15,502 nucleotides of DNA from JBFEUI01 sp041547565 (GTDB taxonomy: Bacteria; Pseudomonadota; Gammaproteobacteria; Thiohalomonadales; Thiohalomonadaceae). The translations under genes were made by a program, and so were the position numbers. Positions within the stretch are counted from its first letter, which is position 1. Each line of letters begins with the position of its first letter. A model generated the notes under the pieces. The model saw only the letters and a list, made by a program, of their open reading frames with translations, was not told the origin of the DNA and did not search any database. The stretch lies in contig JBFEUI010000063.1 of NCBI GenBank assembly GCA_041547565.1, positions 1-15,502 of the forward strand, in the 5' to 3' direction. Below, piece by piece: positions 1 to 7,272 of the stretch.

Positions 1-2265
1 AATCAGATACACCGAGGCATCGTAGTGGCCGGTTTCCGCTGTGGCATCCGTTGTATAGTCGATATCAAAAAAGCCCAACTCGGGCAGGGTAAGTTTTCTT
101 TTCAACACCACCGCACCGCGTGGATTGCGAATCTCCACTTGCAAGGGAATATCAGGCGGCGTTGTCAGGTCCTGATGGCGCACAACGGCGCCAAGGTTAA
201 CCGTGTCGCCGGGACGGTAGATGCCGCGGTCGGAGAAGACAAAGGCGGTGAGCGCATTTTGCGCCATGTTGCTGCTGTACAGGCCGCCGATGTCAAAGCG
301 GGAAAAATTGAGTCGGCGGCTATTGCGATCGAAGGGCAGGAAGGAGATGTCGTTGCCGTAACGCACCAGGTAGACGACAGGTTGCTTTTCCCGCTCCAGC
401 CCCTTGGTGCTCGGCAGTATGGCGTGACCATCGACATTGGTACTGGCACGCATTACCGGCAGGCCGTTTTTGCCCAGCAACTGTATATCGGCCCCGCCAA
501 TCGGCCGACCATTGTCGATCGATTGCACAAACAGGTCATGGGAGTGATCGGCGTTGTCTTTGACAATAACACCCAGATCGGTCACCAGTATCAGGCGCTT
601 GTCTTCCGTGCGGTAGACCCTGCGTTTGTGCTCGGGATCCCATCCCTCAACCGTTACAAAAAACAGGCCGTAATCCTCACCCTCGCGCAGGTAGCCGGTC
701 AAATCAAAGGCGGCATAGTTGGCCTGTTTGGGATGGCCCTTGTGTAGAGGTAACACGGACTCGTCAATCTCGCTCAGGTTCTCTTCGCGAAAGCGGTAAC
801 TGCCAAAACCGGGGTTGCTGATATCACCGTAACTCTGGCTGATAAGGTGGTTGATCTGCCCGGGCAACACACGCCCCACCTTAACCTTTAGCGCATCAAG
901 GTTGCGGCTGAGCAGTCCGAGCTTGTGCTCGCCGGAGAGCGCCAGCAACGAACCCTCATTGGTGATTTTCAGCTCCTGGGGATAGGCCGGCGTAGCTAAC
1001 AGCGTGTCATAGTCGCTGCTCATTTTGAACCCACTTGCCGACTGCAAGCCGCCCTTGATCTTCAAATAGAGCTGCCGCCGCTCGGGCACATCGATCAGGT
1101 AGTTATAGTTCCTCTCCGCCCTGCGCTCGTTGGCAATCGCCCGCCCCTCCACTTTCGTTGCACGGCGCAGCACCTCATCGGTGACTTCACGCGGCCCACG
1201 CCAGCCGCGGCGGCGTTCGGGCAACAGATAAAGCGCCAGTGAATCATGCACCTGTTGCATGTCCACATCGTCGGTAAAGTTGATACTGAGGATCTGTTCC
1301 GGTTCATCTTTCTCGTTGCGCACGATGCGGCTCTCTACCGCGGCCACACGGAAGAAGCTGTAGATGTCAGGAATACGCACCTCGCCGTTCACTTCCGCCG
1401 TGCTGCGGGCGGCACCAAGTGCCGCCGCAACGCCATGCTCCAGGCGCAGTTTCATTACGTTGCTTTTTTCCGGCAGCGTCAGCGGCTCGGAGTGGATATA
1501 GGCATGGCGTTTTTGTTTGTCATAACTGAGCTTAAAACCAAACTCAGTCGGCGCGGTGTCAATACCGGCAGCGGAAGGTCGCATGGAAAGTGAGAGTTTC
1601 TTCTCCAGGCTGGCCGGATCGACCGCATGGGTAAATTCAAGTGTTGCCACCACACGGCGGGTCTTGCGATCGGTCGGGTCCTGGTAGAACTCAATGGAAG
1701 CCAGCTTTGCAGACAGCGCAGGCGAAACAAAATCTACCGACTCGTCTGCCAGGCGCACACCCTGGCGAAACAGCAGTGGTGAAAAACGGACCGTGTATTT
1801 CTGTCCGGCCGGCCAATCCTGCTCCGGCTTGAACACCAGTATATGATCGTCCTGCCAGCGCCACTCACCGGCCAGTTCCGGTGCCATGCGTATTCCCTGG
1901 GTGAGCGCCTTGTCCATGAGATCGAGGTTCGCCACCGAGGGGACAGGGGGCAGCTGCATGCCCCTCGTCGCGTCCCGATCATACTGAAAATCGATGCGCA
2001 GGCTGTCCGGGCGTAATTCGTCATCCACGACAGGTGTGATGCCGGGTGCAGTGGCGACGGCAACATACTGCAGCGGTTTGGGCAACTGCTGATAGTAGTA
2101 ATACCCTCCGGCAACAGCGATCAGCACCGCCACTACAAGCAGGGTCCTGGCCGGGCTGCGTGTGGCGGCATTACGCAAAAACGCCAGCCATGGCGGCATG
2201 CTCCAGTGCAAACGGCCGAAAAAGAAAAATAGAATAGTGCCGAACAGCGCGAATACTCGCTTCAT
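1..2265 (-). CDS. alpha-2-macroglobulin family protein, membrane-anchored (5' part, runs off left edge)
   Basis: Reading leftward from an ATG at 2265 gives 755 codons without a stop, up to base 1; the C-terminal part lies outside the window. The N-terminus has a short hydrophobic stretch (about residues 4-16) and a clear transmembrane segment (about 40-55, ARTLLVVAVLIAVAGG) followed by YYYYQQ, and no lipobox, so the protein is probably anchored in the inner membrane facing the periplasm. Beta-rich macroglobulin domains follow. Around residue 680 is the MG2-like signature SDRGIYRPGDTV, typical of bacterial alpha-2-macroglobulins. These proteins trap proteases in the periplasm, often together with PBP1C. 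The bait region, the thioester motif and any pbpC neighbour would lie beyond base 1 and cannot be checked. The ribosome site before the start is weak, and an internal ATG at residue 23 is a possible alternative. The family call is firm; anchoring is inferred. Confidence 0.9.
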   Translation of the reverse strand, partial: MKRVFALFGTILFFFFGRLHWSMPPWLAFLRNAATRSPARTLLVVAVLIAVAGGYYYYQQLPKPLQYVAVATAPGITPVVDDELRPDSLRIDFQYDRDATRGMQLPPVPSVANLDLMDKALTQGIRMAPELAGEWRWQDDHILVFKPEQDWPAGQKYTVRFSPLLFRQGVRLADESVDFVSPALSAKLASIEFYQDPTDRKTRRVVATLEFTHAVDPASLEKKLSLSMRPSAAGIDTAPTEFGFKLSYDKQKRHAYIHSEPLTLPEKSNVMKLRLEHGVAAALGAARSTAEVNGEVRIPDIYSFFRVAAVESRIVRNEKDEPEQILSINFTDDVDMQQVHDSLALYLLPERRRGWRGPREVTDEVLRRATKVEGRAIANERRAERNYNYLIDVPERRQLYLKIKGGLQSASGFKMSSDYDTLLATPAYPQELKITNEGSLLALSGEHKLGLLSRNLDALKVKVGRVLPGQINHLISQSYGDISNPGFGSYRFREENLSEIDESVLPLHKGHPKQANYAAFDLTGYLREGEDYGLFFVTVEGWDPEHKRRVYRTEDKRLILVTDLGVIVKDNADHSHDLFVQSIDNGRPIGGADIQLLGKNGLPVMRASTNVDGHAILPSTKGLEREKQPVVYLVRYGNDISFLPFDRNSRRLNFSRFDIGGLYSSNMAQNALTAFVFSDRGIYRPGDTVNLGAVVRHQDLTTPPDIPLQVEIRNPRGAVVLKRKLTLPELGFFDIDYTTDATAETGHYDASVYLI

Positions 2266-2374
2266 TACACCTGTCCCTTGTGCTGATTCTGTTTTTACCG
2301 ATACATCCTGTCGTAGTTACCGACCGAGAGCATGCGATCGTTTCAGACATCGGCCGCTTCGCGTAACATTAGCA

Positions 2375-2404
2375 CACTTTGCTTCCATGCCGATCCGGTA
2401 TACT
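2375..2404 (+). promoter_or_regulatory. possible truC promoter
   Basis: The 192 bases between the divergent alpha-2-macroglobulin and truC genes must hold both promoters. TATACT at 2399-2404 is a good -10 match for truC. The best -35 candidates nearby (CACTTT at 2375-2380, spacer 18) are poor. No convincing promoter for the leftward gene was found, and truC itself has no clear Shine-Dalgarno sequence. This is a weak call. Confidence 0.2.
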
Positions 2405-2457
2405 GCCGTTGTTACACGACCTTTTCCGAACCCCTGTCATAACATTTTTCCATCACC

Positions 2458-3213
2458 ATGAATGAGGCCCTGTCCATACTTTTTCGCGATGACCATTTCA
2501 TCGCCATCAACAAACCGGCCGGACTGCTGGTACACCGCAGTGCGATTGATCGCCACGAAACGCGCTTTGCGATGCAACTGCTTCGCGATCAGATCGGCAG
2601 GCGTGTCTACCCCGTACACCGTCTCGACAAGCCCACCTCCGGTGTGCTGTTGTTCGCCCTCGATCAGCAGGCCGCGCAAAGGCTGAGTGAACTGTTTGGC
2701 CAGCGGTCTGTCAGCAAAACCTATCTGGCGGTGGTGCGTGGCTATACCGACGAGGAGGGGATGATCGACCACCCGCTGAAGGAGCAGCTCGACAAAATGA
2801 CGGACACCAGGGCACGCAGTGATAAAGAGGCGCAAACGGCCATCACCGGCTACCGCCGCCTGGCCACGGTGGAACTGCCGTACCGTGTCGACCGCTACCC
2901 GAGCAGTCGCTATTCACTGCTGGAGGTGACACCGCGGACCGGGCGCAAGCACCAGATCCGCCGTCACATGAAACACATCGCTCACCCCATCATCGGGGAC
3001 AGCAGCTACGGCAAGGGACGACACAACCGCCTGTTTGCAGAACAATTCAATTGCCGGCGGCTGCTGCTCGCGGCCACGCAAGTCGAATTTGTGCATCCCT
3101 ACAGCGGCCGGCGCTGTTGTATCAGCGCGCCGCCGGGTGACGATTTTTCACGACTTATGGACCGCTTCGGCTGGCACGAAGAGACTACTGCACAAGCAAC
3201 TCGGCCTGCGTGA
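2458..3213 (+). CDS. truC: tRNA pseudouridine(65) synthase TruC
   Basis: RluA-type pseudouridine synthase of 251 residues. TruC converts uridine 65 in the T-arm region of certain tRNAs to pseudouridine in the cytoplasm. The catalytic motif HRLDKPTSG starts at residue 54, with D57 as the expected catalytic aspartate. The N-terminal block INKPAGLLVHRS (residues 17-28), the RTGRKHQIRRHM block, and the HPIIGDSSYGKGRHNR block match what I recall of E. coli TruC along the whole length, including the LDK and ATVELP stretches and the FGW near the C-terminus. RluC and RluD differ by carrying an N-terminal S4 domain, which is absent here. The start has no obvious ribosome binding site, but the LFRDDHFIAINKP opening is where the family begins. 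The 3' end overlaps the convergent gene by 29 bases. Confidence 0.93.
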   Translation: MNEALSILFRDDHFIAINKPAGLLVHRSAIDRHETRFAMQLLRDQIGRRVYPVHRLDKPTSGVLLFALDQQAAQRLSELFGQRSVSKTYLAVVRGYTDEEGMIDHPLKEQLDKMTDTRARSDKEAQTAITGYRRLATVELPYRVDRYPSSRYSLLEVTPRTGRKHQIRRHMKHIAHPIIGDSSYGKGRHNRLFAEQFNCRRLLLAATQVEFVHPYSGRRCCISAPPGDDFSRLMDRFGWHEETTAQATRPA

Positions 3214-4510
3214 TCTCCGCCAGCTTGACGGGGAAGGTGAGGCTGTGGCCACGCAGTTCCATCTCGATATAGGCCACGTCATCCTCCAGCAAATTGAGAC
3301 GGCCGCTGCGCTGCTTGCCACTGCGTGTTGCCACGCGTATCTGCCGGTTGAGGTACTTGTGCAACTCACCCGTGTCCACAGTTTGATAACCGCCTGCCGA
3401 CACCGCTCTTGGCTGTGGTCGTTGTGCCAGCGGCGCCGGTTGTGGCGGCGGCTCCGCCGTTGTCGGTTGCTGCACGGCATCGGTGTGCACCACGGCATCT
3501 GCTTCGAGCTGGCCGTCCCAGGGTATGGTGTCACCGGTCAGGGTAACGCCGTTGATCTTGATGGTCATTCCCAGCAGTGCCATCGCATCTTTTGCCGAGT
3601 ACAGATGCAGCCCGCTCAATGCAGCCGGATCATCCGGCTTGATGGTCAGTGAAATCCTGCCGCCGTTGGTCAGATAGCCCCTCAGGGCCTTGTCGATATT
3701 CTGCGGCAGGCGGGTGCCAAGCTCGCCATTGAGCATGGAAATAGTGCGGTCGACATACGCCTCCACCGAGCTGTTGTTCTGCTTCGCACAAAACGCGTTG
3801 CGCAGTTTGTGATAGCCGCTGTCGGTATACTGGAGGTTGGCATGGGTGATGTTCGGCTGCGGCGCTGCGGCAGGATTTACCTGCAGGCTGTTGAGGTCCA
3901 TGTCGAAATCCATGCTTGCGGTGACGCGGTAGATATCCCTGTCCCTGACATCCATATCAATGGTGAAACGGTTGCTCGTCTCCTCGTATTTCATGTTCAT
4001 GGCCAGATCGAGCACCACCTCGTCATAGCCCATGCGTATGACATCATCCAGGCCGAAGCTGCCGACCTCGCCGCAGCCGAGCGCATCCAGACGCTCCAGC
4101 ACGGAGGGACGCCGCTGCGCCGGCGCCTGCTGCTGCATCTGGCTCATCATTCTGATGAGCTGGCCGTTCAAGTCTACCCTGATTTTTTCAAACGCGACGC
4201 CAAAGCGTTCCGGCATCTTGCGCTCGTGAAGGCGGTAAGCGGCGGAGAGAAAGTAGAGGATATCGGGTGCGCTGACCCGCACCGCATCGATGGCGATTTG
4301 ATCGTTGGCCATGCGCGGTTTGATAATCAGATTATTGACGCCCACCTCGCCGAGCACCGAGGTGTGAATGCCGTCATAGCTGACCTCGGCGAACATGCCG
4401 GCCTGCTCGACCAGCTGGTCCATCCTGCTCTTGACCTGGTACCACAGCAGCCCTTTCACCGCGCCGTACAACAGTGCCGGTATCAGCAGAATGTAGATGA
4501 TTTTACGCAT
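3185..4510 (-). CDS. unknown anchored envelope protein with C-terminal Sm/SH3-like barrel
   Basis: I do not recognise this 441-residue protein as a named family. A single N-terminal hydrophobic segment (residues 4-23, positively charged start) suggests an inner-membrane anchor with a periplasmic body. Residues 40-330 are rich in alternating hydrophobic/polar strands (for example VGVNNLIIKPR, QIAIDAVRVSAP), loosely like AsmA- or DUF945-type beta proteins. C146 and C241 are the only cysteines and could form a disulfide. A Pro/Gln-rich linker (about 347-368) leads to a compact domain (380-441): LHKYLNRQIRVATRSGKQRSGRLNLLEDDVAYIEM and following strands have the spacing of an Sm-like or RimP-C-like small barrel. 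The start is supported by GGGAGGGG about 6 bases before the ATG at 4510. The gene lies downstream of the molybdoenzyme operon after a hairpin and 122 noncoding bases, so it is probably separate. Function is unknown. Confidence 0.8.
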   Translation of the reverse strand: MRKIIYILLIPALLYGAVKGLLWYQVKSRMDQLVEQAGMFAEVSYDGIHTSVLGEVGVNNLIIKPRMANDQIAIDAVRVSAPDILYFLSAAYRLHERKMPERFGVAFEKIRVDLNGQLIRMMSQMQQQAPAQRRPSVLERLDALGCGEVGSFGLDDVIRMGYDEVVLDLAMNMKYEETSNRFTIDMDVRDRDIYRVTASMDFDMDLNSLQVNPAAAPQPNITHANLQYTDSGYHKLRNAFCAKQNNSSVEAYVDRTISMLNGELGTRLPQNIDKALRGYLTNGGRISLTIKPDDPAALSGLHLYSAKDAMALLGMTIKINGVTLTGDTIPWDGQLEADAVVHTDAVQQPTTAEPPPQPAPLAQRPQPRAVSAGGYQTVDTGELHKYLNRQIRVATRSGKQRSGRLNLLEDDVAYIEMELRGHSLTFPVKLAEITQAELLVQ

Positions 4511-4590
4511 GCTTGCCCCTCCCTTGCCTGTTATTATTTTCCCTGTGTGCCACGGGATTTGTTGTTTGTCACGGGCAGTCTAGACGCAGC

Positions 4591-4615
4591 GGCAAGCGGA
4601 TGTAAACCGCTTGCC
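4591..4615 (-). terminator. hairpin at end of molybdoenzyme operon, no T-tract
   Basis: A perfect 9-bp inverted repeat (GGCAAGCGG / CCGCTTGCC) with a 7-base loop starts 17 bases past the stop of the last operon gene. No T-run follows it on the minus strand, so it is not a classical intrinsic terminator. It may stabilise the 3' end, act with Rho, or be a palindromic site for the next gene at 4510. Confidence 0.5.
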
Positions 4616-4632
4616 CGGCATGGTACCCGGCA

Positions 4633-5187
4633 TCAGCCCCTGGCCGTGCCGGCAAAAAACTCCCTGCGGGAGACCTCCCGCTGCCACTGGCACTCCAGCT
4701 TGCGCTTGGCGATATTGGCAGTGCGCCGCTCGATAACCCCGTTCCAGGTCTCGTACACCTCCCGTGCCGAACGGTAGGGTTCCATCGTCATAATCAGCGG
4801 CTGAATCAGGTAGTGCCCGAGTTGTGGGTGATAATTGAGGTGGGCCTTCTGCCGCTGTCCCAGCAGGTCGAAGGTGACACCCGGCCCCACCGCCAGGTAC
4901 GCCTGCTGCGCCCGGCTCTGTACGCTCCATTCTGGCGGCACGGGGATGGACGGCGCCTCGCACCGCAGGTAGAGGCGCGACAGCATCCAGGGCGTGAGCA
5001 GCAGGCACACGCGCCAGCCCTCAATATCGCGCACGGCCCTGACCTCAACCGGCAGTGCATGGTTGACCATCAGCTCACCGGAAAAATCACTGTCGTAGAT
5101 CGCCTGGAACAGCTCGGTCACGCGCGACTTGAGCGGCGTATCCTCTGCCAGCCACTGCGGCCCGGCCACCCATTCATGCCCTTTCAT
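4633..5187 (-). CDS. HybE-like assembly chaperone in a molybdoenzyme operon
   Basis: The 184-residue product resembles the HybE family known from [NiFe]-hydrogenase assembly, where members check Tat-exported subunits. The family-like core is NHALPVEVRAVRDIEGWRV (residues 42-60) followed by LLLTPWMLSRLYL (62-74), then GPGVTFDLL and a C-terminal helical stretch with MTMEPYRSAREVYETW. The last residues contain SRREFFAG (173-180), which resembles a twin-arginine consensus. The ATG at 5187 is preferred over an in-frame ATG at 5247 because GGAGG lies 9 bases upstream and the longer form only adds residues coded inside the preceding gene. It overlaps the TorD-like gene by 14 bases and ends the operon. 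No hydrogenase gene is in the window, so its client is probably the molybdoenzyme or its Fe-S subunit (inference). Confidence 0.78.
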   Translation of the reverse strand: MKGHEWVAGPQWLAEDTPLKSRVTELFQAIYDSDFSGELMVNHALPVEVRAVRDIEGWRVCLLLTPWMLSRLYLRCEAPSIPVPPEWSVQSRAQQAYLAVGPGVTFDLLGQRQKAHLNYHPQLGHYLIQPLIMTMEPYRSAREVYETWNGVIERRTANIAKRKLECQWQREVSRREFFAGTARG

Positions 5188-5686
5188 TGCAGATTTCCTC
5201 CAGGCGCTTGCCCATAGCCCGGTACAGCTGCAGCCCGCTGTGCTCAATCAGCCGCCGAGAAAAATCGGGAAGCGCCGGCAACAGATACTCTTGCCACAAC
5301 GCTTCCCATTCCGCCGCCCGATCCGGCTGTGACTGCAGCCAGGCGGCGCATTCGAACAGCGTGCCGAGATAATCGGCCGGCATCTCATCAGGCTGCAGGC
5401 CGAGGCGCTGATAAAAATCGATCAACGCCTCCTCCACGCCACCACCCATCTGACCGTGACGCAGCGCCGAAATGAACGGCGGCGCGATGGTGTGTGGATA
5501 ACCGCTGACAAACAGCGCGGTATGTTCGCCCTGCCACTTGTCCAGCGGCAGGTGTTTGAGTTCGGCCAGCGGGGCGGCCAGCCAGGGATGTCCCTCGGCC
5601 ATCGCCTCGAGCACCACCAGCGACTCGGGCTCCGGCGCGCCGAGCAGCAGGGCAAACAACTGTAACTCATCCGACATGACGGTCAT
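5174..5686 (-). CDS. TorD/DmsD-family molybdoenzyme chaperone
   Basis: All-helical 170-residue protein of the TorD superfamily. These cytoplasmic chaperones bind the Tat signal peptide and core of a molybdenum reductase, helping cofactor insertion and preventing early export. Family marks are EHTALFVSGYPHTIAPP (residues 54-70, the conserved E-x2-x-LF and proline-rich loop) and PADYLGTLFECAAWL (103-117, the P-x-D-h-h segment). The length is slightly short for the family. The start at 5686 has AGGAG about 6 bases upstream; a second ATG at residue 4 is less well placed. It follows the NrfD-like gene by only 9 bases and overlaps the HybE-like gene. The natural client is the Tat-exported catalytic subunit at the head of the operon. 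Confidence 0.88.
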   Translation of the reverse strand: MTVMSDELQLFALLLGAPEPESLVVLEAMAEGHPWLAAPLAELKHLPLDKWQGEHTALFVSGYPHTIAPPFISALRHGQMGGGVEEALIDFYQRLGLQPDEMPADYLGTLFECAAWLQSQPDRAAEWEALWQEYLLPALPDFSRRLIEHSGLQLYRAMGKRLEEICNERA

Positions 5687-5695
5687 CGTTTTCTC

Positions 5696-6661
5696 CTACC
5701 ACGGGAAGGCATACACCCCGGCGGCCAGGAAATAGTGGCGCAGCAGGTAACCGCCGAACAACACCAGCACCGCCGCCAGCATCACCGGCGCATGCCCTCT
5801 CGAGCCGCGCAGCACGCAACGCAGCTCGAGGAAAAACGGCACGATGAGACCGAAGCCGATAAAGCCGATGAGCCAGCCCATGTCACTCCACAGCAGTTTT
5901 GCCGAATGCATCGCCGACTCGGAACCGGCCGACATGTAGTGGAAGAAGGAGAACAGGATCACCAGTTCCGCGGCGATCAGCATTACGTCGGTACGCTCGT
6001 AAAAGACACGGATGGGCCGATCCTCCTCGCGCTTGATGACGATACCCAGGATCAGCAGCAGGAAGGCCATGGCGGTGGAGAAGGCCGAGACGGTGAACAG
6101 CAGCGGTACGCCGGGATTGTGCCACAACGCCACCGCCGGGAAGGACTGCAGCAACAGGCCGGTGTAGACCGCCACGCCGATGCCGTTGATGGTGGCCAGC
6201 CAGCCGATGGTCTTGTGAAAGCGCAGGCAACAGCGCCCGGAAAGCTTTGCGATAAATCCCGCCTTCAGCAGCCTGCGCAGCAGCGGAATGCGGTTGAGCT
6301 GCGGCGAATCGATCATGTAGGGCAGGGCATAAAACAGTCCCCACCACATCATCCAGATGATGAACTGCGTGCCCCAGGCAATCCAGGCGTGCGGGTGGCG
6401 TATCAGCACCAGCGGGTTGAGCACGTTGAGCACCGCCCGGTGGTCCAGCAGGTGGATGAACAGCATCAGCGAGCCGAGCCCCAGCATGACGATGCCGGAG
6501 AACGCGCCCCACAGCACCAGGTCGCGGTGCGGCTTGAGGTACATGTCGGTGAGGAAGGTGACCACCAGCGTGGCCGCGCCCAGTCCTCCGAGGTAGAGGT
6601 AGACGGCAATCCACCAGGTCCAGATCTCTTGCGTTGCGAAGGTCATATTGATGTCCATCAT
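5696..6661 (-). CDS. NrfD/PsrC-type quinone-interacting membrane subunit
   Basis: Very hydrophobic 321-residue protein with about eight predicted membrane helices (roughly residues 15-38, 50-72, 92-116, 149-172, 185-209, 223-243, 260-282, 290-318). The ending GGYLLRHYFLAAGVY is characteristic of NrfD/PsrC proteins, which exchange electrons between the quinone pool and the Fe-S subunit of CISM complexes. No haem-binding pattern is evident, in keeping with the family. Start: the stop of the Fe-S gene overlaps two adjacent ATGs (6661 and 6658) after a strong AAGGAGG, so translation is coupled. Because the ribosome site is very close, the second ATG may be the true start. Direction of electron flow cannot be read from the sequence. 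Confidence 0.92.
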   Translation of the reverse strand: MMDINMTFATQEIWTWWIAVYLYLGGLGAATLVVTFLTDMYLKPHRDLVLWGAFSGIVMLGLGSLMLFIHLLDHRAVLNVLNPLVLIRHPHAWIAWGTQFIIWMMWWGLFYALPYMIDSPQLNRIPLLRRLLKAGFIAKLSGRCCLRFHKTIGWLATINGIGVAVYTGLLLQSFPAVALWHNPGVPLLFTVSAFSTAMAFLLLILGIVIKREEDRPIRVFYERTDVMLIAAELVILFSFFHYMSAGSESAMHSAKLLWSDMGWLIGFIGFGLIVPFFLELRCVLRGSRGHAPVMLAAVLVLFGGYLLRHYFLAAGVYAFPW

Positions 6662-7272
6662 CCCCTCCTTTTCACATCGCCGATGTAGTAGATATTCGGC
6701 TTGGTGCCGAGGTGTGGCAGCAGCGGCCGGGCCACGCCCGAGGCGACCAGCTGGGCCACCGGGTCATTGGGGTCGTGCAGGTCGCCGAACATGCGCGCCG
6801 AGCCGACACAGGTCTCGACACAGGCCGGCTTCTGCCCCTTTTCCACCCGATGATCACAGAAGGTGCATTTGTCCATACTGGGTCGCTCGCGCCGGTAGTC
6901 GCTGCCGTAGAAGGCCTTGCCCTTTTCGACATCGTCCCAGGTGACCTCCATGCGCGCATCGTAGGGGCAGGCCATGGCGCAGGCGCGACAGCCCATGCAC
7001 AGGTCTTCATCCACCTTGACGATGCCGTTGTCCAGCTTGTAGGTGGCCCCGGTGGGACACACCGACAGGCACGGCGGGTTGTCACAGTGGTTGCACAGGC
7101 GCGGGAAGAAACGGCGCAGGACATCCTCGCCGGTGCCGATCTCCTGATCGTGCACATAGGTGCGCCATTCGTTCTTCCAGACGGGGGTCTGGTTTTCCAT
7201 CGCGCAGGCGGCCATGCAGGCGTTGCACCCCACGCAGGTATTCAGGTCGATGACCATGGCGTAGCGGGTCAT
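6658..7272 (-). CDS. 4Fe-4S ferredoxin subunit of CISM oxidoreductase (PsrB/DmsB type)
   Basis: This 204-residue protein carries all sixteen cysteines for four [4Fe-4S] clusters: C13/16/19/23, C60/63/68/72, C92/95/98/102 and C136/139/151/155. The third set sits in CMGCRACAMACP and the fourth in the CTFCDHRVEKGQKPACVETC pattern. GSARMFGDLHDPND near the C-terminus is typical of the PsrB/TtrB/DmsB electron-transfer subunits. It should wire the molybdenum subunit to the NrfD-like subunit. It has no signal peptide, so if the complex is periplasmic it is presumably co-exported with the Tat-bearing catalytic subunit (known for this family, inferred here). It overlaps the catalytic gene by four bases (ATGA) and the membrane-subunit gene by four, indicating tight co-translation. 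Confidence 0.95.
   Translation of the reverse strand: MTRYAMVIDLNTCVGCNACMAACAMENQTPVWKNEWRTYVHDQEIGTGEDVLRRFFPRLCNHCDNPPCLSVCPTGATYKLDNGIVKVDEDLCMGCRACAMACPYDARMEVTWDDVEKGKAFYGSDYRRERPSMDKCTFCDHRVEKGQKPACVETCVGSARMFGDLHDPNDPVAQLVASGVARPLLPHLGTKPNIYYIGDVKRRG

Noticed and set aside
25..747. 240-codon plus-strand frame near the left edge
   Set aside because: It lies fully within the alpha-2-macroglobulin coding region, whose minus-strand frame is open for 755 codons and contains the MG2-like signature.
3809..4777. 322-codon plus-strand frame across the unknown envelope gene and the HybE-like end
   Set aside because: It crosses the intergenic hairpin and two minus-strand genes that have good ribosome sites; composition is typical of antisense.
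5188..5247. Longer start for the HybE-like gene
   Set aside because: The extra 20 residues are coded entirely within the TorD-like gene, and the ATG at 5187 has GGAGG nearby while the upstream one does not.
5735..6688. 317-codon plus-strand frame opposite the NrfD-like gene
   Set aside because: Its product is Gln/His/Arg-rich with no hydrophobic core, as expected from reversing membrane-helix codons. The minus-strand frame has a recognisable family.
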